64,000 nt of DNA. Source: Verrucomicrobiota bacterium. Lineage in GTDB: Bacteria; Verrucomicrobiota; Verrucomicrobiia; Verrucomicrobiales; DEV007. The stretch is taken from the NCBI GenBank assembly GCA_003402735.1, contig QQNE01000006.1:1-64000 (forward strand), in the 5' to 3' direction. Positions 10,901-21,500 of this stretch are shown here, in pieces. A program made the position numbers and the translations under genes. A model generated the notes under the pieces. That model was not told the origin of the DNA. It saw nothing but the letters and a program-made list of their open reading frames with translations, and made no database searches. Position 1 is the first letter of the stretch. Each line of letters starts with the position of its first letter.

Positions 10901-12555
10901 ACCGTGGTCCGCCATGAATTGCGCACCGTGGAATCCGCCTTGCCTTGGAAACTGCCGCCCACGTTGGCTTGCCCGCCGCCGAACCGGCCGCTGACGTCGA
11001 TCGAAGCTCCCGGCATCAGGGAAACCTCACCGGCCTCGAGATCGATTCGTCCCCCAATCGCGCCATCGCCGATCGCCAGGATGTAGCCGGCGGCTTCGAG
11101 GTTGCGGCCCGCCTCCAACGCCACCCGGCCGCCGTCCGCCCCACTCGCGGAAATCAGCCCCCCGATCCGGGCCGAGTCCGCCGCGCTCATCTCCACCGTG
11201 CCTCCCTTGACCGCGCCGTCGGCGATCACCGAACCATTCGACCCGAGACTCAGAGAAGTGCCCGTCACGGAGACGGTTCCGCCCATCCCGGTCGCCCCAC
11301 GAGCGGTGAGGAGCCCGTCCGCCTCCACCCGGCTCGTGCCGGTCACCGAGATCATGCCTCCATTGGTCTCTCCATTGGCACCGAGCGTGCTGTTGCGGTA
11401 GACCACGACTTCGCCGCCGTTCACCTCGACACGACCTCCCGCCCCAATCACGCCGTCGGCTTGCAACATCGTTCCCTCCCCGATCGTCACCGTCTTGCCC
11501 GCAGTGCCCCCGATCTCAATGGTTCCGCCGCTCGTGCCCTTGGCCTCAACCCGGGCATTGGCGAGCAAATCCACCCCGGCGCCGGACACCGTCACGGCCC
11601 CGCCTGACCCGCTCCGTCCCGAAGCGCTCAAGATCCCACCGATCTCGATTTCTCCGGCACCGTTGGCCATCTCGATCGTTCCCCCGGACCCATCGACGTT
11701 CTCCGCCGTGATCTCTCCCTGACTGGCCACTGTCCCGGTGGCGGCCCTCAGAAAAACGCGACCGCCCTGCTGACTGGTTCCGGTGGCCCGAACCGCCCCG
11801 GGATTGTTGATGGCCAGCGCATAGGCATTTCCGTGTGCCTTCAACTCCGTCACCGCACTGCGAATCTCTCCGGTGTTGTTGACGCTGCCCTCCCCGGCAC
11901 TGACAAAGACCCGCTCATCCCCTGCCCCCTTCGCCTTGATCAGGACGCTGTTCCCGGCGGCCAAGCCCACAGTCCCCTCGAAAGCGCCCAGGACCCCGTG
12001 GTTTTCCACGGTGCGCCCGACCAGAAAAAGATCGCCACTGGCGGCCTTGATCGTGCCGAAGTTCTGCACCGCGGCCTCACTGTTTCCCTTGAGCGTGACA
12101 TCCCCGCCCCGGAGAAAATCGTCGTCGTCGATTTCCAGGGTGGAAGCGAGGAACCCACCGACATCGATCAGACCGTTGGGTCCGACCACCACCCCGTTCT
12201 GGTTGATGAGCCAGACATTCCCGTTGGCCTTGAGGATGCCATTGAGCACCGACGGGCTCGCCCCCATGACCCGGTTCAAGGCGGTGGCATTCGACCCCGG
12301 CTGGATGAACTGGGTGATCTCACCGGCACCGATGGAAAAGCTCTCCCACTCGATGATCGCCTTGCTGGATCCCTGGTTCACCGTGAGTTTGCCCAGCGCC
12401 TCCGCGATTTCCGCGTTCCCGGAGATGACCTTGCCTCCCTGCGGATTGGCAAAGGCCGGGGGCACCACGAGCGCCACGAGGCAGGAAACAAGCACACCGA
12501 CCCGCATCGATGCAGGCAGGCGATTGCGAAACAGTTCAAGAACGGATGGTTTCAT
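4927..12555 (-). CDS. Giant two-partner-secretion-type (filamentous haemagglutinin-like) exoprotein, downstream copy
   Basis: About 2542 residues. A signal peptide ending near AFA-NPQGG is followed by a TPS/haemagglutination-activity domain (about residues 25-190), with INQNGVVVGPNG and a DVGGFLAST stretch typical of TpsA proteins. The body is Gly/Thr/Asn-rich beta-helix sequence. From roughly 9.13 to 6.01 kb it carries about 13 copies of a motif centred on IGHGG, several degenerate. A module with LPxGSxLNGV occurs twice (around 10.32-10.15 and 8.02-7.86 kb). Near the C-terminus are a conserved block, a Pro-rich linker, a RQDEYVD block and a tail of GGAPAMEDPFGG repeats. The start may be ATG 12555, 12582 or 12507. 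It lies about 10-40 bases after the stop of its larger paralogue, so the two are probably co-transcribed. No TpsB partner is nearby. Expected to be secreted or surface-bound; ligand unknown. Confidence 0.88.
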   Translation of the reverse strand: MKPSVLELFRNRLPASMRVGVLVSCLVALVVPPAFANPQGGKVISGNAEIAEALGKLTVNQGSSKAIIEWESFSIGAGEITQFIQPGSNATALNRVMGASPSVLNGILKANGNVWLINQNGVVVGPNGLIDVGGFLASTLEIDDDDFLRGGDVTLKGNSEAAVQNFGTIKAASGDLFLVGRTVENHGVLGAFEGTVGLAAGNSVLIKAKGAGDERVFVSAGEGSVNNTGEIRSAVTELKAHGNAYALAINNPGAVRATGTSQQGGRVFLRAATGTVASQGEITAENVDGSGGTIEMANGAGEIEIGGILSASGRSGSGGAVTVSGAGVDLLANARVEAKGTSGGTIEIGGTAGKTVTIGEGTMLQADGVIGAGGRVEVNGGEVVVYRNSTLGANGETNGGMISVTGTSRVEADGLLTARGATGMGGTVSVTGTSLSLGSNGSVIADGAVKGGTVEMSAADSARIGGLISASGADGGRVALEAGRNLEAAGYILAIGDGAIGGRIDLEAGEVSLMPGASIDVSGRFGGGQANVGGSFQGKADSTVRNSWRTTVAEGVDLRADSALGNAGQVVIWSDGTTGFSGAISAQALGTLGRGGRIEVSGKQDLLYRGSVTAAAVSGQSGSVLFDPGDVYIGGSASNIPVSSLNTILQGKTDVIVATESGSIFVPDIGLADNRHNAIQWTSNASLGLFASGNIYITNHIRTSGAGSVNLIAGWKGSEADLISPVVLGDFGATDVGVSTAVSLDIGSFLAAGSVLPTGSVLNGVTLTAPQTLGNTPITAATTIATNGTIAQGSILAGAGSFGTTPSGTPGWTLSEVERSWKTYVENKEFGDEGTILIGRADLERHVEVGSRYGNTNLAANTLLMSAAQTNSDQRWTQLGFHDSGVVFVPQAAGTGGRGVDLHDNSNNNIVQSVRQGQLTGITDPLLIIDTRLAVAIEANATGRNDLPPVTITLKDSGADNPATRAIRVGDIVTGTGILAHTYVTAINGDVITLSKPTSGLAAAVDTVMTFSRPGANAVATVGQFEIDRLAYNTGGSQVTNSTFDPTNINAPAPDGIVDGVMLVNDTGPVAGTFMAYANHFNNQAQGNWWWQRIEAVGSPERTGGVGANRPEMGAGLSASSRADINVLLTGRLSMEAGGRENNAVQIGHGGIGTTGNASRSVLNTAPGTQLNTGNDSNGINQSLLTPTLNSYSLNGGGNGMVNQSIGRLAPIYSHINVIAGADLTKSVVFNPLASNPADILQADVVTGRGDVLLRGRQALTSSAGGSATAPNNQIEYAYAQIGHLGAGQFGSVRGDIKVLAGGDVTLQAGRQNYAWATIGHTFGGRLNDWNNPSNGDAQVRLFSNPTDFDNPNWRVGELFAVPVLNGSGQLQVGTAAARGAYPVAYDPLAAAVGAVPNVQRTAGYWDVNFQATPNQTQWASTTGNSGNTQPGATPTDTRVPLADYLTFSSGRGRSASGPVTPTSVGIPALMGLTDKTIVGNVTVKSSGANGVTMLSGFTDDLGGNTLTAAFTPDVGSILAAGTQLPAGSTLNGVAQTAAVTLLATTPVTSATTIGIGGFIAPGSDVRTDALGAQLTLDNKSVYSGRITQIGHGGVAVGRGDIGGWNTGLGIYGINATTFDSGSRDMVNLAGTAIDANLSGGAVGTANRQVTGLNLIGDIEVRALVGGVSQTAGNHFYDYSQIGHGGAEVADLESSSMAVGDVTVFAKTNVSIRGSAVEYTGNSLSTSGLPLPIRAYAKVGHGGFQDGFYYKAGDITVTAETGDLTVVAGRQQGQFAQIGHSGIASWGQVGGNVDRNDSFSFTNRSTRFDVARSATMEVVAGVPTITLSGGVNGIASGGLVLNTYGNTANVNVSVGRNILMDNERSGLLGFFNYRYLTDPLVPGVFTTAQLGNNNGTTALAASTNQNAWALIGHGGWDVDQVAGDNDDAFYHPSYRVADKVGNIDVQALGNLTMRSGDTLYRWSAIGHFANGNGLDRSYFSAADTISGLRLGGRVNVNVAGDLRLDAAFAEPRNRNPQAADGLGLPAQLNPVQIGHGGVFDVRNYVVVDVDNDPALDMNGIANVQSDITVRTGRDLSILGGRGGANSFAQVGHGFVTDLPDALRYRGQTIGISGNIKSVVGRNLTMTGGTNLAVSIPGGIPAAAALGTSRIGHNLLTRLGDIQVSVGNNATFTRSAVGHAAYQNLNSIGSNTFLAVSRTQPSYRLGGSGVMTTTSGDIFTSGGSGQLRLYMPNRPNNAIAVGTLFNGFSYTDPELTNPPDSGDAVSLEAGDARGDEYLNYFEHTITFDAQSIPNGTFTPEGPYSPVNAVGGAYGIYYNNSGPGLPPLPPPPPPPPVIPPPIDPTIGYIDYLGNAFVFKIDVFERQDEYVDGSFFNFSQWRDPEGERPYTVDYIGGLGLGSASVVNLRGFVVPVPVNLKEALPQEVPLSPNGTILPQGTSKPNEAFKTETQGSGVQTQMPTSEDPFGTPAPAPAPAGGAPAMEDPFGGTPPAPGNAPAPAGGAPAMEDPFGGTPPAPAPAPAPAGGAPAMEDPFAMPPAPKPTN
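4964..5172 (-). repeat. 72-bp tandem repeats encoding Ala/Pro-rich DPFG tail
   Basis: The end of the giant exoprotein gene contains units spaced exactly 72 bases apart (GGATC words at 4964, 5036 and 5108), then a shorter final spacing of 60 bases. Each full unit encodes 24 residues built around PAGGAPAMEDPFGG plus an Ala/Pro run. The high DNA identity between units suggests recent expansion and possible copy-number variation between strains. Confidence 0.8.
6010..9130 (-). repeat. IGHGG repeat array in the downstream exoprotein
   Basis: About 13 occurrences of a [FYVA]-x-[IV]-G-H-G-G-like motif, several degenerate (for example IGHLG, IGHTF, VGHAA). Each follows a beta-strand pattern of the form GDIxVxAGGxVxLxxG. 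On the plus strand they appear as recurring words such as CCGTGACCGATCTG. Spacing is irregular, from about 60 to 270 residues. Confidence 0.8.
7857..10323 (-). repeat. Duplicated GSxLNGV module in the downstream exoprotein (two copies, about 2.3 kb apart)
   Basis: Copy A (about 10323 to 10150) and copy B (about 8016 to 7857) encode nearly parallel sequences of roughly 55 residues: GS(F/I)LAAG, then LPxGSxLNGV, then TPxTxATTI, ending xGxIAxGS. The copies flank a large part of the protein and indicate intragenic duplication. Confidence 0.7.
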
Positions 12556-12591
12556 CACGCGTGTTCCGGAAAAATGGGACATTCGGTGCGG

Positions 12592-15500
12592 TCAGTTGCT
12601 GGGGGTGGCCGGTGTGCCAGGAGCCGGGGTGGCAGGTGGCGGGGTCATGAAGGGATCCGGAGCTCCCCCGTTCATGGCAGGGGGAGGAGTCCCGGGCGCA
12701 GGCGTTCCCGGTGCCATCGGAGCAAAGGGATCGTTTGGATCCGTTCCCATCGCAGGCGGTGCGCCGGCGGGTGGCGCAGATCCGAACGGATCCTCCGAAG
12801 GAGCGCCCATGCCAGCTCCTGGAGCGGGTGCCGGCGCGGCAGGATCCGCCGCACCGGGCTGAGCACGGCGTCGCTTCTCCTCCTCGCTCTCGGTGCCCGA
12901 GGGATCACCCAAGCCGAACGGATCGGTCCCCCCGGGGCCGGTGGCAGAAGTGGAACTCTTCCGGGGACGAGGATTCATGACGAAACCGGTCACCGGATCA
13001 TAAACCAGAACGCCGCTCTCCCAATCGGTCAGTCGCTTGAGTTCGAAGACCTGAAACGGAAGCCCTTCATTGTCAGATCCCGCCACCGGCCGGTCCTCGG
13101 GCAGAATCACGCTGCTGGCTCCCTGCTGCTGCAAGACCCAGAAACCATCTCCCGAAGAGGCCCCCCTTCTCCAGGCATCAAAGGTAAACACCGTCCGGTC
13201 CACGTTCTCGTCTTGCCGGGAATACCGATCGATCAGCAGAGGATTGTTGTTCAAGATCCCGGTCCCCGGAGCATCCCGGACAAACGAGGGAATGACCGAA
13301 GGCCCCGGGCCTGGGGGAACCACCGGGGGCACCACCGGAGGCACCACCGGCGGGGAGGCGGCTTCCGCGTAGTAAATCATGTAGCGGCTCCCGTAAGGTT
13401 GCGGAACTCCGGGGAACGCCCCCTGCGGCGTGAAACTTCCCACGGGGAGACCGGCGGCACTCAGGGTCATCGTGAATTCCGTGGCCTGACGCTCATCGCC
13501 CAACAGGTCTCCGCCCACTCCGCTGGTCGGTTCCGTGCTCCCGCGCAGGGTCGGATACACGATTCCCGTCGGGTTCGGGTTGTCGTTCTCCGGATCCACA
13601 TAGCCCACGCCATTGATCAGCGTGCCGAAGGTCCGGGTCGCATCCAGGCCCGCCAGGGTGGCTTGTCGGCCCTGCATGAAGTTGCTGTCCACCAGTCCCA
13701 GGGTGACGCCGCGGGTGGATCCATTCCCCCGCCCAAACGCCCGGTCCGGCATGTAAACCCGCACCTGATCGCCACTGGCCGAACCCGAGTTGAAACTGGT
13801 CGGCAAAACGGTCTGGTTCCCTCCACCCGGGATGGCCGTGCCATCGCCGATGACCGTTTCGTAGTTGGAAACGGACCAATTCGAATACAACCGTCCGATC
13901 CCCTCGGCATTCGGATTGCGGCGGCTCACCGCGATGTAGGTGCTCGAGCTGTTGGCGTAAGAGGCGTTCGGAGCCAGCACCGGATCCACGTGCCCGATCT
14001 GCAACCCGGCCGCCCAGAGATCGGTCCCGGTGGCGACGGAGATGTTCCCGCTGCGAAGACCACGACCCTCGGTCGGAAGCGGCGGAGTCAGGGAAGTCGG
14101 CAGGATGAAAAAATCTCCGTGACCGATCTTGGAATAGGCGCCAATGGCGCGGCTCGGGTCTGTGGTCAACGTCGGAGGAACGCCGACGGATCCGCGCTGA
14201 TACGTCGTGCGGGTCAACGTGGAGCTGGGGGAAAGTCCTCCGGCCACCAGATTGCCCCAAGCCTGCACCTTGATGTCTCCCACCAACATCGTGGTCGGGC
14301 TCACCCGCGGACCGCCGTGCCCGATCTGGGCGAAGGAATACGTGCCCTGGGCCGGGTTCCGTTGCCGGGAGAGCGCCCCCAGGATGGTCCCGTAAGCCGC
14401 GTCAGAAATTTCGTCATCCTCCCGATACTCCGCCGGGGTCAACAGGATGTCGCGCCCCGAACGCACCGTGATGTCCCCTTGGTGCCCGCCACGAGGAACG
14501 ATGGTGACATCGGCCGAAATCGTGGCCAACGCGCCACTGCCAATCATGGCCTGAGCCGAGGAAGCGCCTCCCCCGGTCAGGACAATGTCACGAACCGCGG
14601 TGGCCAGGATCGCTCCGTTGGAGCTTTCCGAACGGGTGCTGTCCGCCGCGCTGGCCGCGCGGGAGGAGAACATGTGGCCGACCTGAGCGAAGCTGCCGGC
14701 GTTCGATGCGGGAAACCCGCCATTGTTCACGCCGCTGTTGGCGAAGAAATCGCCGCCCTCCAGCAGCAGGTCATTCCCGGAATTGACGGTCACGTCCCCG
14801 GTCACCGTGATCGGCCCGGTGCGGACCTGATAGCCTCCATGGCCGATCATGGCAAAGTTGTAGAAACCGTCCCCGCCCAGGAGGTTCACGTTTCCTCCGG
14901 TCATCGGAACCCCGCCCACGGTCTGCCCGGAGTTCACCGTGATGTTCCCCTGCCAACGTTCGATGCCCTGGTTGGCTCCGGCTCCGGTTCCTCCCAACAG
15001 GCTGCCGCCGTGCCCAATCTGCGCCACCGAAGCCCCGTCCGTGTAGAGCGTGGTCGGGTAAAAGACCGAGGTGGACGGCTGGAACGGAGCCAGTGAGAAG
15101 GCCGGGTCCCCATCGAGCTGGCTGTCCCGTCCGGCCCGACGGTCCGCGATCAACCCCATCCGCCGCAGGGCGGCCTCGTTCACCGCATCCGCCGTGGTCA
15201 ACCCGACAAGAGTTCCCTGCGGCAATCCGACGGCCAACTCCTCGGCCCTCAGCGCATTGTCCAGGGCGGTGACCACGGCCGCGTTGTTGTTCGGATTGAT
15301 CCGAAAATCGTCAACGCCGCTGTCGGGCTTGTAAAACATCGCCAGCGGGTGCCGCACCAGAGCATTCGCCCCGGTCACCCCGTCGTCATCGGTGTCGTAG
15401 AGCGGAGCGTCTCCTCCCCTGAGCAACAAATCACGTCCCGCCCCCATGTTGACCGTCACGTTCCCAGAGAAACTGGACCCGGCGTCCAACCCCAAAGCCA

Positions 15501-18500
15501 CGGCGGTCCCGGAAAATTCGCGTCCGCCGTGCCCGATGCGCGCCGAGTCATTGAAGAGAATGCCGCCCAGCAGACTCGCGTTTCCACCAGTCACCGTCAC
15601 ATTGATATCCCCCTGCAATCCGGCGGCCGCAGTCGGGTTCCCAATCCGGGCATCGATGTTGGAACCTCCGTGACCGATCTGGGCAAACCGCCCCAGAATT
15701 CCATCGCCCACCGGATCCCCGGCCGTGGAAAGCGAAATGGCGCTGGTCTGAATCCCACCCAGCAAAGCGAGCCCCTGACCCGTCAAGGCGCTCACCCCTC
15801 CCGCACTGACCGTCACGTTCCCCAAGATGGTGGCCACCTCAAAAGACTGATCCGTCCGCATCGGAGTCGACCCGGTCCCACCCAGGTTCCGGCCAAACAC
15901 CCCGTTTTGCAGAAAACTGCCAAACACTGGGTCGTTCAGCGTGTTGATGGTCGGTTGCGTGGCATCCGTCGCCACGTTGTCGAGAAACAGGGTGGGCCCC
16001 ACGGTGGCCACGTTGGTGTCCTCAAAATCGTAACCGCCGTGCCCCACCATGGCGAACGCGGCGGCCCGCGAACCGGCCAGGATGCTGACCCCACCAGTCG
16101 CGCTTGCGACATTGATGGAACCGCTGAACGTGGTGTTTCGGTTCAAGGCATTGTTGTTGATCGTGGAGGAATCGCGTCCGCCGTGACCGATCATGGCAAA
16201 GGCAGTGGTGCCCCGTCCCCCCTGCAAGGTGACATCGCCCAGGGTCTGGACGTTGATGTTCCCGGAGACCAGGGCCCCGTTCGCCGAAGCCATTCCCCCG
16301 TGCCCGATCATCACATAGTTCTCCCGGCTGTCCGGAGCCGTTTGCGCCGAAACGGTCCGGGCGTTGCGGGCAAACGTGTAGGTTCCCGAGGGAGCCGCCT
16401 GGAAATTGGAGGAAATCCGGAAGCGGCGCTCACCCAGAATCTCGGTCACCACCGCCGTGCCATTCCCGGTCGTCACCCCGATCCCGGGCCCCGTGATGGA
16501 CGAACCGACCCCGATGTTCAAGGCCGTCAACGTGTCGTTGGCATTCAGATCGATGACGTTGGATCCCACCGTGGAGGCCGGCACCCGGTCCGCAGCTGTC
16601 ACGGTGGAAATGCTTCCCTCCGTGGCGATGGTGACGTTCTGTCCCGAGATGATCTGCTGCGCGAAGTCGCTGGCCAACATGCGAAGCTGACCTCGGCGGG
16701 AGGTCACCGAAATGTCCCCCTGATGCCCCGCGTTGGGCAGGAAACCCTCCATCTGGCTCTCGCTCCCGCCGTGACCGATCTGAACAAACCCGCGCACCGC
16801 GGATTGCGGGACGGTGGTCAGCGAAGTGCCGGTGGTGCTCCTCGGCAAGGGCGAGTTGGCTTGCCCATAGGGATTGGTCTCCAAATTGCGACGCTGCGCC
16901 GCCGTCAAGAGGACGCTGCCGCCGGCATCGACCGTGATCGCCCCGCTCCATCCCCGGGCAAAGTTCACCGGGGTGTTCAAGGTGTTGATGAACTCGGCAA
17001 ACTCGGGGTTCACCGTGGCTGAAAAGACCGGGGTATTGATATTCGTGGGGGTCCCGTTGATGTAAGAACTCGGGTCGGTCGAGCCCGGCGGTGCCACCCC
17101 GAGTTGAGTGAAGAGGTAACTGGTGTTGCCACCGGTCACCCCGTCGAACACCGTGGAGATGTCCGCCCCGTTGAGCCGAATCGGAACCACGTTCTGCGCG
17201 CCGAAGGCCGGACCAGTGGTCGGGGTCTGAAAGAGGACCCGGATCGATCCGTCAGGCCCCGGAGTTACCAGAAACGAATTGCTGTTTGCCACCCCTGTCG
17301 ATGCCTCCAGCGCGGTGTCGATGTCGGCAATCGCGGTGACCATCGGCGTGGTGGAACTGACGTTGATGGCCGGGGTGGTGTAAGTCGTGGTGCCGACCGT
17401 GTAATCCAGAACAAATCCCGGAGCCGCCGGAAGATTGAAGGATTGCACCTCGTTGCGGCCCACGCCCGCCTGCTCCTGAATCGGATCCCTCGCCGATCCG
17501 TTCGGGTTCAGGAAGAAGAGGTTCGCGTCGTTGGCCACCCGCGCCTGCAAGCCTCCGGTTCCCACAACGCCAACGCTGTTCAGCACGCGGTTGAAGGTGA
17601 CGAACCGTTCCCCGACATTCGCGCCGATCCCGCGCTCCACCCCCGTGATTTGGTAAACGCCCGTCTGGTTCTCAAAACCAAACCGATCACCAATCTGCGG
17701 CTGGTTCGCCAAGGTGCTGTTGCCGAACGTGTAGGCCCCAGAGGCGGCGGCGGAGAGCGAGTTGGACAGGGTCAACGTCTGTCCCGCGATGCCGGTGATC
17801 GTGGTCCCCGGAAGGATGCCGGTTCCCCGCACCGGACTGCCCACCGCGAGGGTGAGATTGGCCGGGGTGTCGGTCCCCTGAAGCGTCAAGGTGTTGGTGG
17901 CGGCGGCCCCAGTCGGATTCGTGGTCGTCACGGCGCTCGACCCCGCGAACGTGTAGTTCCCCGCCGCGGCAGCCGTCAGGTTGTTGGAAAGGATGAGCGT
18001 TTGAGGACCGCTGAACCCGGTGATGATGGTGCCGTTCGGGATCCCGGTGCCTCCCACCTCACTCCCAATCCCGAGGAACAGGTTTCGCGCCGTCTCGGAC
18101 CCCTGCAACGCCAGCGTGTTCTGGCCACTGGCCCCGACCGGCGTCAAGGTGGTCACGGAACGGTCTCCCGGGTTGTCCAGGTTCAGACGGGTCGTGGCCG
18201 CCTCGTTGGTCAGGAAGGTCACCCCGGTGGGAGCCGCGGTGGTCAACTGCGAGATCTCAATTTGGGTCGGTGAAACAATCCGAGTCACGACCGAACCTGC
18301 CGGGACGTTGGTGCCCGACACCGTCGTTCCCAAAGCGATGTTCAACGAAGTCACCGTATCGGTCCCGGTCAGGTTGAGAAGCCGGAAGTTCGTTCCGTCC
18401 CGGGTCACCGTCGCCACCGGATTGATCACGTCCACCTGCCAACCGGACGGGGCATCGAGATGCTCCAACCGCCCCGCGAGGAGTTGCGTGTTGGTGAGTG

Positions 18501-21500
18501 CGGAAAGTTTGGTCTGCTGCCTCACCCCTGCGCTGGTGAACATGACCAAGCTTTCCACCGAGTTGCTGGTCATCCCGGTGACCCGTTGATCGCCGGACAT
18601 CGGGTTGTCGCCACGCACCGTGTGTTCGGAGTTCCGTCCGCCGTGACCGACCATCGCAAAATTGTCGGCCCCGGTGTCGCCTTCACCCGCCCCTCCGCTC
18701 AGGGCGGAGTTGGCGTCGAACGCATCCCAACCACCCGTGGACTCCATCCGCACATCCCCAACCGAAACAATCGAGATGGCTCCGCTCGCATCGGCCCGGG
18801 CCTCGATCCCGCCATGCCCGATCATCACGAAATTGCGCACCCCGGCCATGCCTCGCTCGTTCTGCCCGCTCAGCAAAGGATCCGCCCCGTCGAGGTGATT
18901 GACATTCTTCTGGCCTGCATAAGCGTCGACCAACCCACCGAGGTTCAGGGAAATGTCCCCGACAAACGCGCCGTAGGTGTCGGACACCCCATCCCCGTTC
19001 ATGTCATTGCCCTTGACGGCGTCGAACGGGCTGTCGAGGAAGTCGTCCGTGGCATAAATCCGGTAGCCTCCATGCCCGATCTGGGCAAACGCCTCGGTGT
19101 TGCGGAACCCGGCGCGCTGGATGAGGTTGCCACTGGCCGTGACCGTGATGTTCCCGAGGATATCTCCCGCCACAAAGTCGCGGTTCCACTCCCGCACTCC
19201 GCGCACGAACGCTGTGGCACCCACATCAAAGTTCGCGATCCCCCCGTGCCCGATCTTGGCGAAGGCGTTCGACTGCCCGCCGTAAAGCGAAACGTTGCCT
19301 CCGCCCGCGTTCACGATGATGTTCCCGTTGGCTCCACCGGTGCTGAAAATGCCGCCGTGACCAATCTGCACGTAGGCCTCGGTGCCCAAGTTGGAAACCG
19401 GTGTCCCCGCGCTGCTCACCTCCACCATCTGGCGGGTCAGCGAGATGGCTCCGTCCGTGGCAACCACCGAGATGTTCCCATCCGCGCCCGGCACCGCATC
19501 ATAACTCCATCCGCCGTGCTGGCCGGCCGTAAACAAGCCACCGTGACCGATCTGGGCGTAGGCCCGACCGCGCCCGCCCGCCTGCAAGGTGACGCTGCCC
19601 TGGGCCAGGACCGAGATGTTTCCGGCGTGGCCAAGTTTACCCGTGGTCCGAGGCACGTAGGCACCGGTCGCATCGCGCCTCAGCAGCAATCCCAGCGCGG
19701 TGTTGTAAGCACCTCCCAAATCCTCGCCGTCCGTCACCGCCTGCCTCAACTCATCGATCGTGGTGATCTCGTCCCCGATCACGGATCGGCTGTTGAAATC
19801 CGTGGGCAGCGCGAAGGTATGATCCGAATTGAAGCCACCGTGACCGATCTGGAAGAAATTGCGGGTCACGGTATCGGTCGCGGTCCCCGTCGGCACACTC
19901 TGATTGATCTGGGTGCCGAGCGCCACGATGTCCCCCACGGTGGCGGTGACGTTGATGTTCCCGGCGTGCTCGCCCCGCACGTTAATGCCGCCGTGACCGA
20001 TCTGAATGAAATTGTCCGCCAGCGCGTTCACCGCCGTCAGTGACCCATTCACCCGATAGGTCATTCCCGAAGCGGTGACGCCGATATTCCCGTAGGTGTT
20101 GACCCGGACGTCCACCCCGTCGGCCTTGCCGCCGTGGCCGATCTTGAACCAGCCGTTGTTGGTCCCGCCCGATTGCGCGAGAATCCCGCCGACCACGTTC
20201 ACCGTGATGTCACCCGTCAAGACGCGATCCTGAACCCCGGTCGTGGCCGAAACCATCCGACCTCCGTGCCCGATCTGGACATAGCGCCAGTCGGTCCCCG
20301 GCAGCACCGCGTTGTTCGCCACCAGATTCCCCTTGGCATACAAATTGATGGCCCCGCTCACCCCGCCGCCGTCGGTCCCGTTGTGAAACCAGCCGATCTG
20401 GGTGTATTCGTTCGTCAGATCCCCCGGTGCCATGACGATGTCCTTGGCGAACAGATTGGTCTGGCCACGACTGCTCGCGATGTTCACCGAATGCGCCCCG
20501 TTCGGATTCAACTCGATGGCCCCGCTCATCCCGTAGTTCCCGTAAGTCCCGGCCAGGATGTCCGCCGCCGCGATCGGGCTGAGCGAAGGAGGCGTCCCAC
20601 CCCCGAGAGCCTGGTTGCTTCCCCCCACCGTTGGATAACCAGCGGTGCTGAACAATGACGAGCCCGTGCCGGTCCCGTCCCAACCCGCCACCAGGTTGAT
20701 GTTCCCCGTTCCACGATTCAAAATCCGGGTCGGCCCCACCGGGTCCGTGGCGACATTCGGAGCAATCGTGATGTTGTTGTGCGCGAACAACGAAAGCGAA
20801 TACCCACTGGCGGCCTCCATGTTCACGTTGGACTCGACCACGATGTTCCCCTCGTCCGTTCCGCTCCCGCCCGTGTGCACCACGACATTCCCCGCATTCC
20901 AGGCGCTGACCAGCGCGTCGGCATTGATCTCACCGGGGTTCACCGCCCCCTGCGAAATCCGCACGTTCACCGGATCCAACAACAGGGTGCCCCCCGCCAA
21001 ATCCACCGTCCCCGCAAAGGTCAGCTGTTTCTTGCCCGAAACCTCCACAAACCCTCCGCGCTGGCCGCCGACCACCGAGAGCTCACCGCGATAGAGCGTG
21101 TCTCCGTCCGCCCACAGGGAAATCGCCCCGCCCGCTCCGCTTCCGCCGCTCGCGTCCAACCTCGCGCCGGAGGCCACGGTGGTGGTCATCGCGTTGCGCA
21201 GACTGGCATCCCGTCCGCCAAAACCTCCACCGGCAAAGATCGCGCCGCCGTTCACCGCGCCGGACGCATCCACCAGCGCCGTCGGAGCCATTTCCACTTC
21301 GCTGCCTGTCAGGCGAAGCGTGCCTCCGGAACCGGCGCCACCCTCCGCCTTGACCGCTCCTTCCAACAGAAGTTTTCCGGCCGCCTCCAGGCTCGCCATC
21401 CCGCCGGCACTCGTCCCAGAAACCACAATCTCCCCGGGCACACCCAACCCGGCGCTCCCGCCCTCGATCCGGACGCTGCCGCCCGTCCCTTGGCTGCTGG

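Noticed and set aside
13990-20290. Regularly recurring words such as CCGTGACCGATCTG that look like a CRISPR or other DNA repeat array
   Set aside because: Spacing is irregular and in multiples of three, and the words encode the IGHGG protein motif in one reading frame. They are protein repeats, not a CRISPR array.
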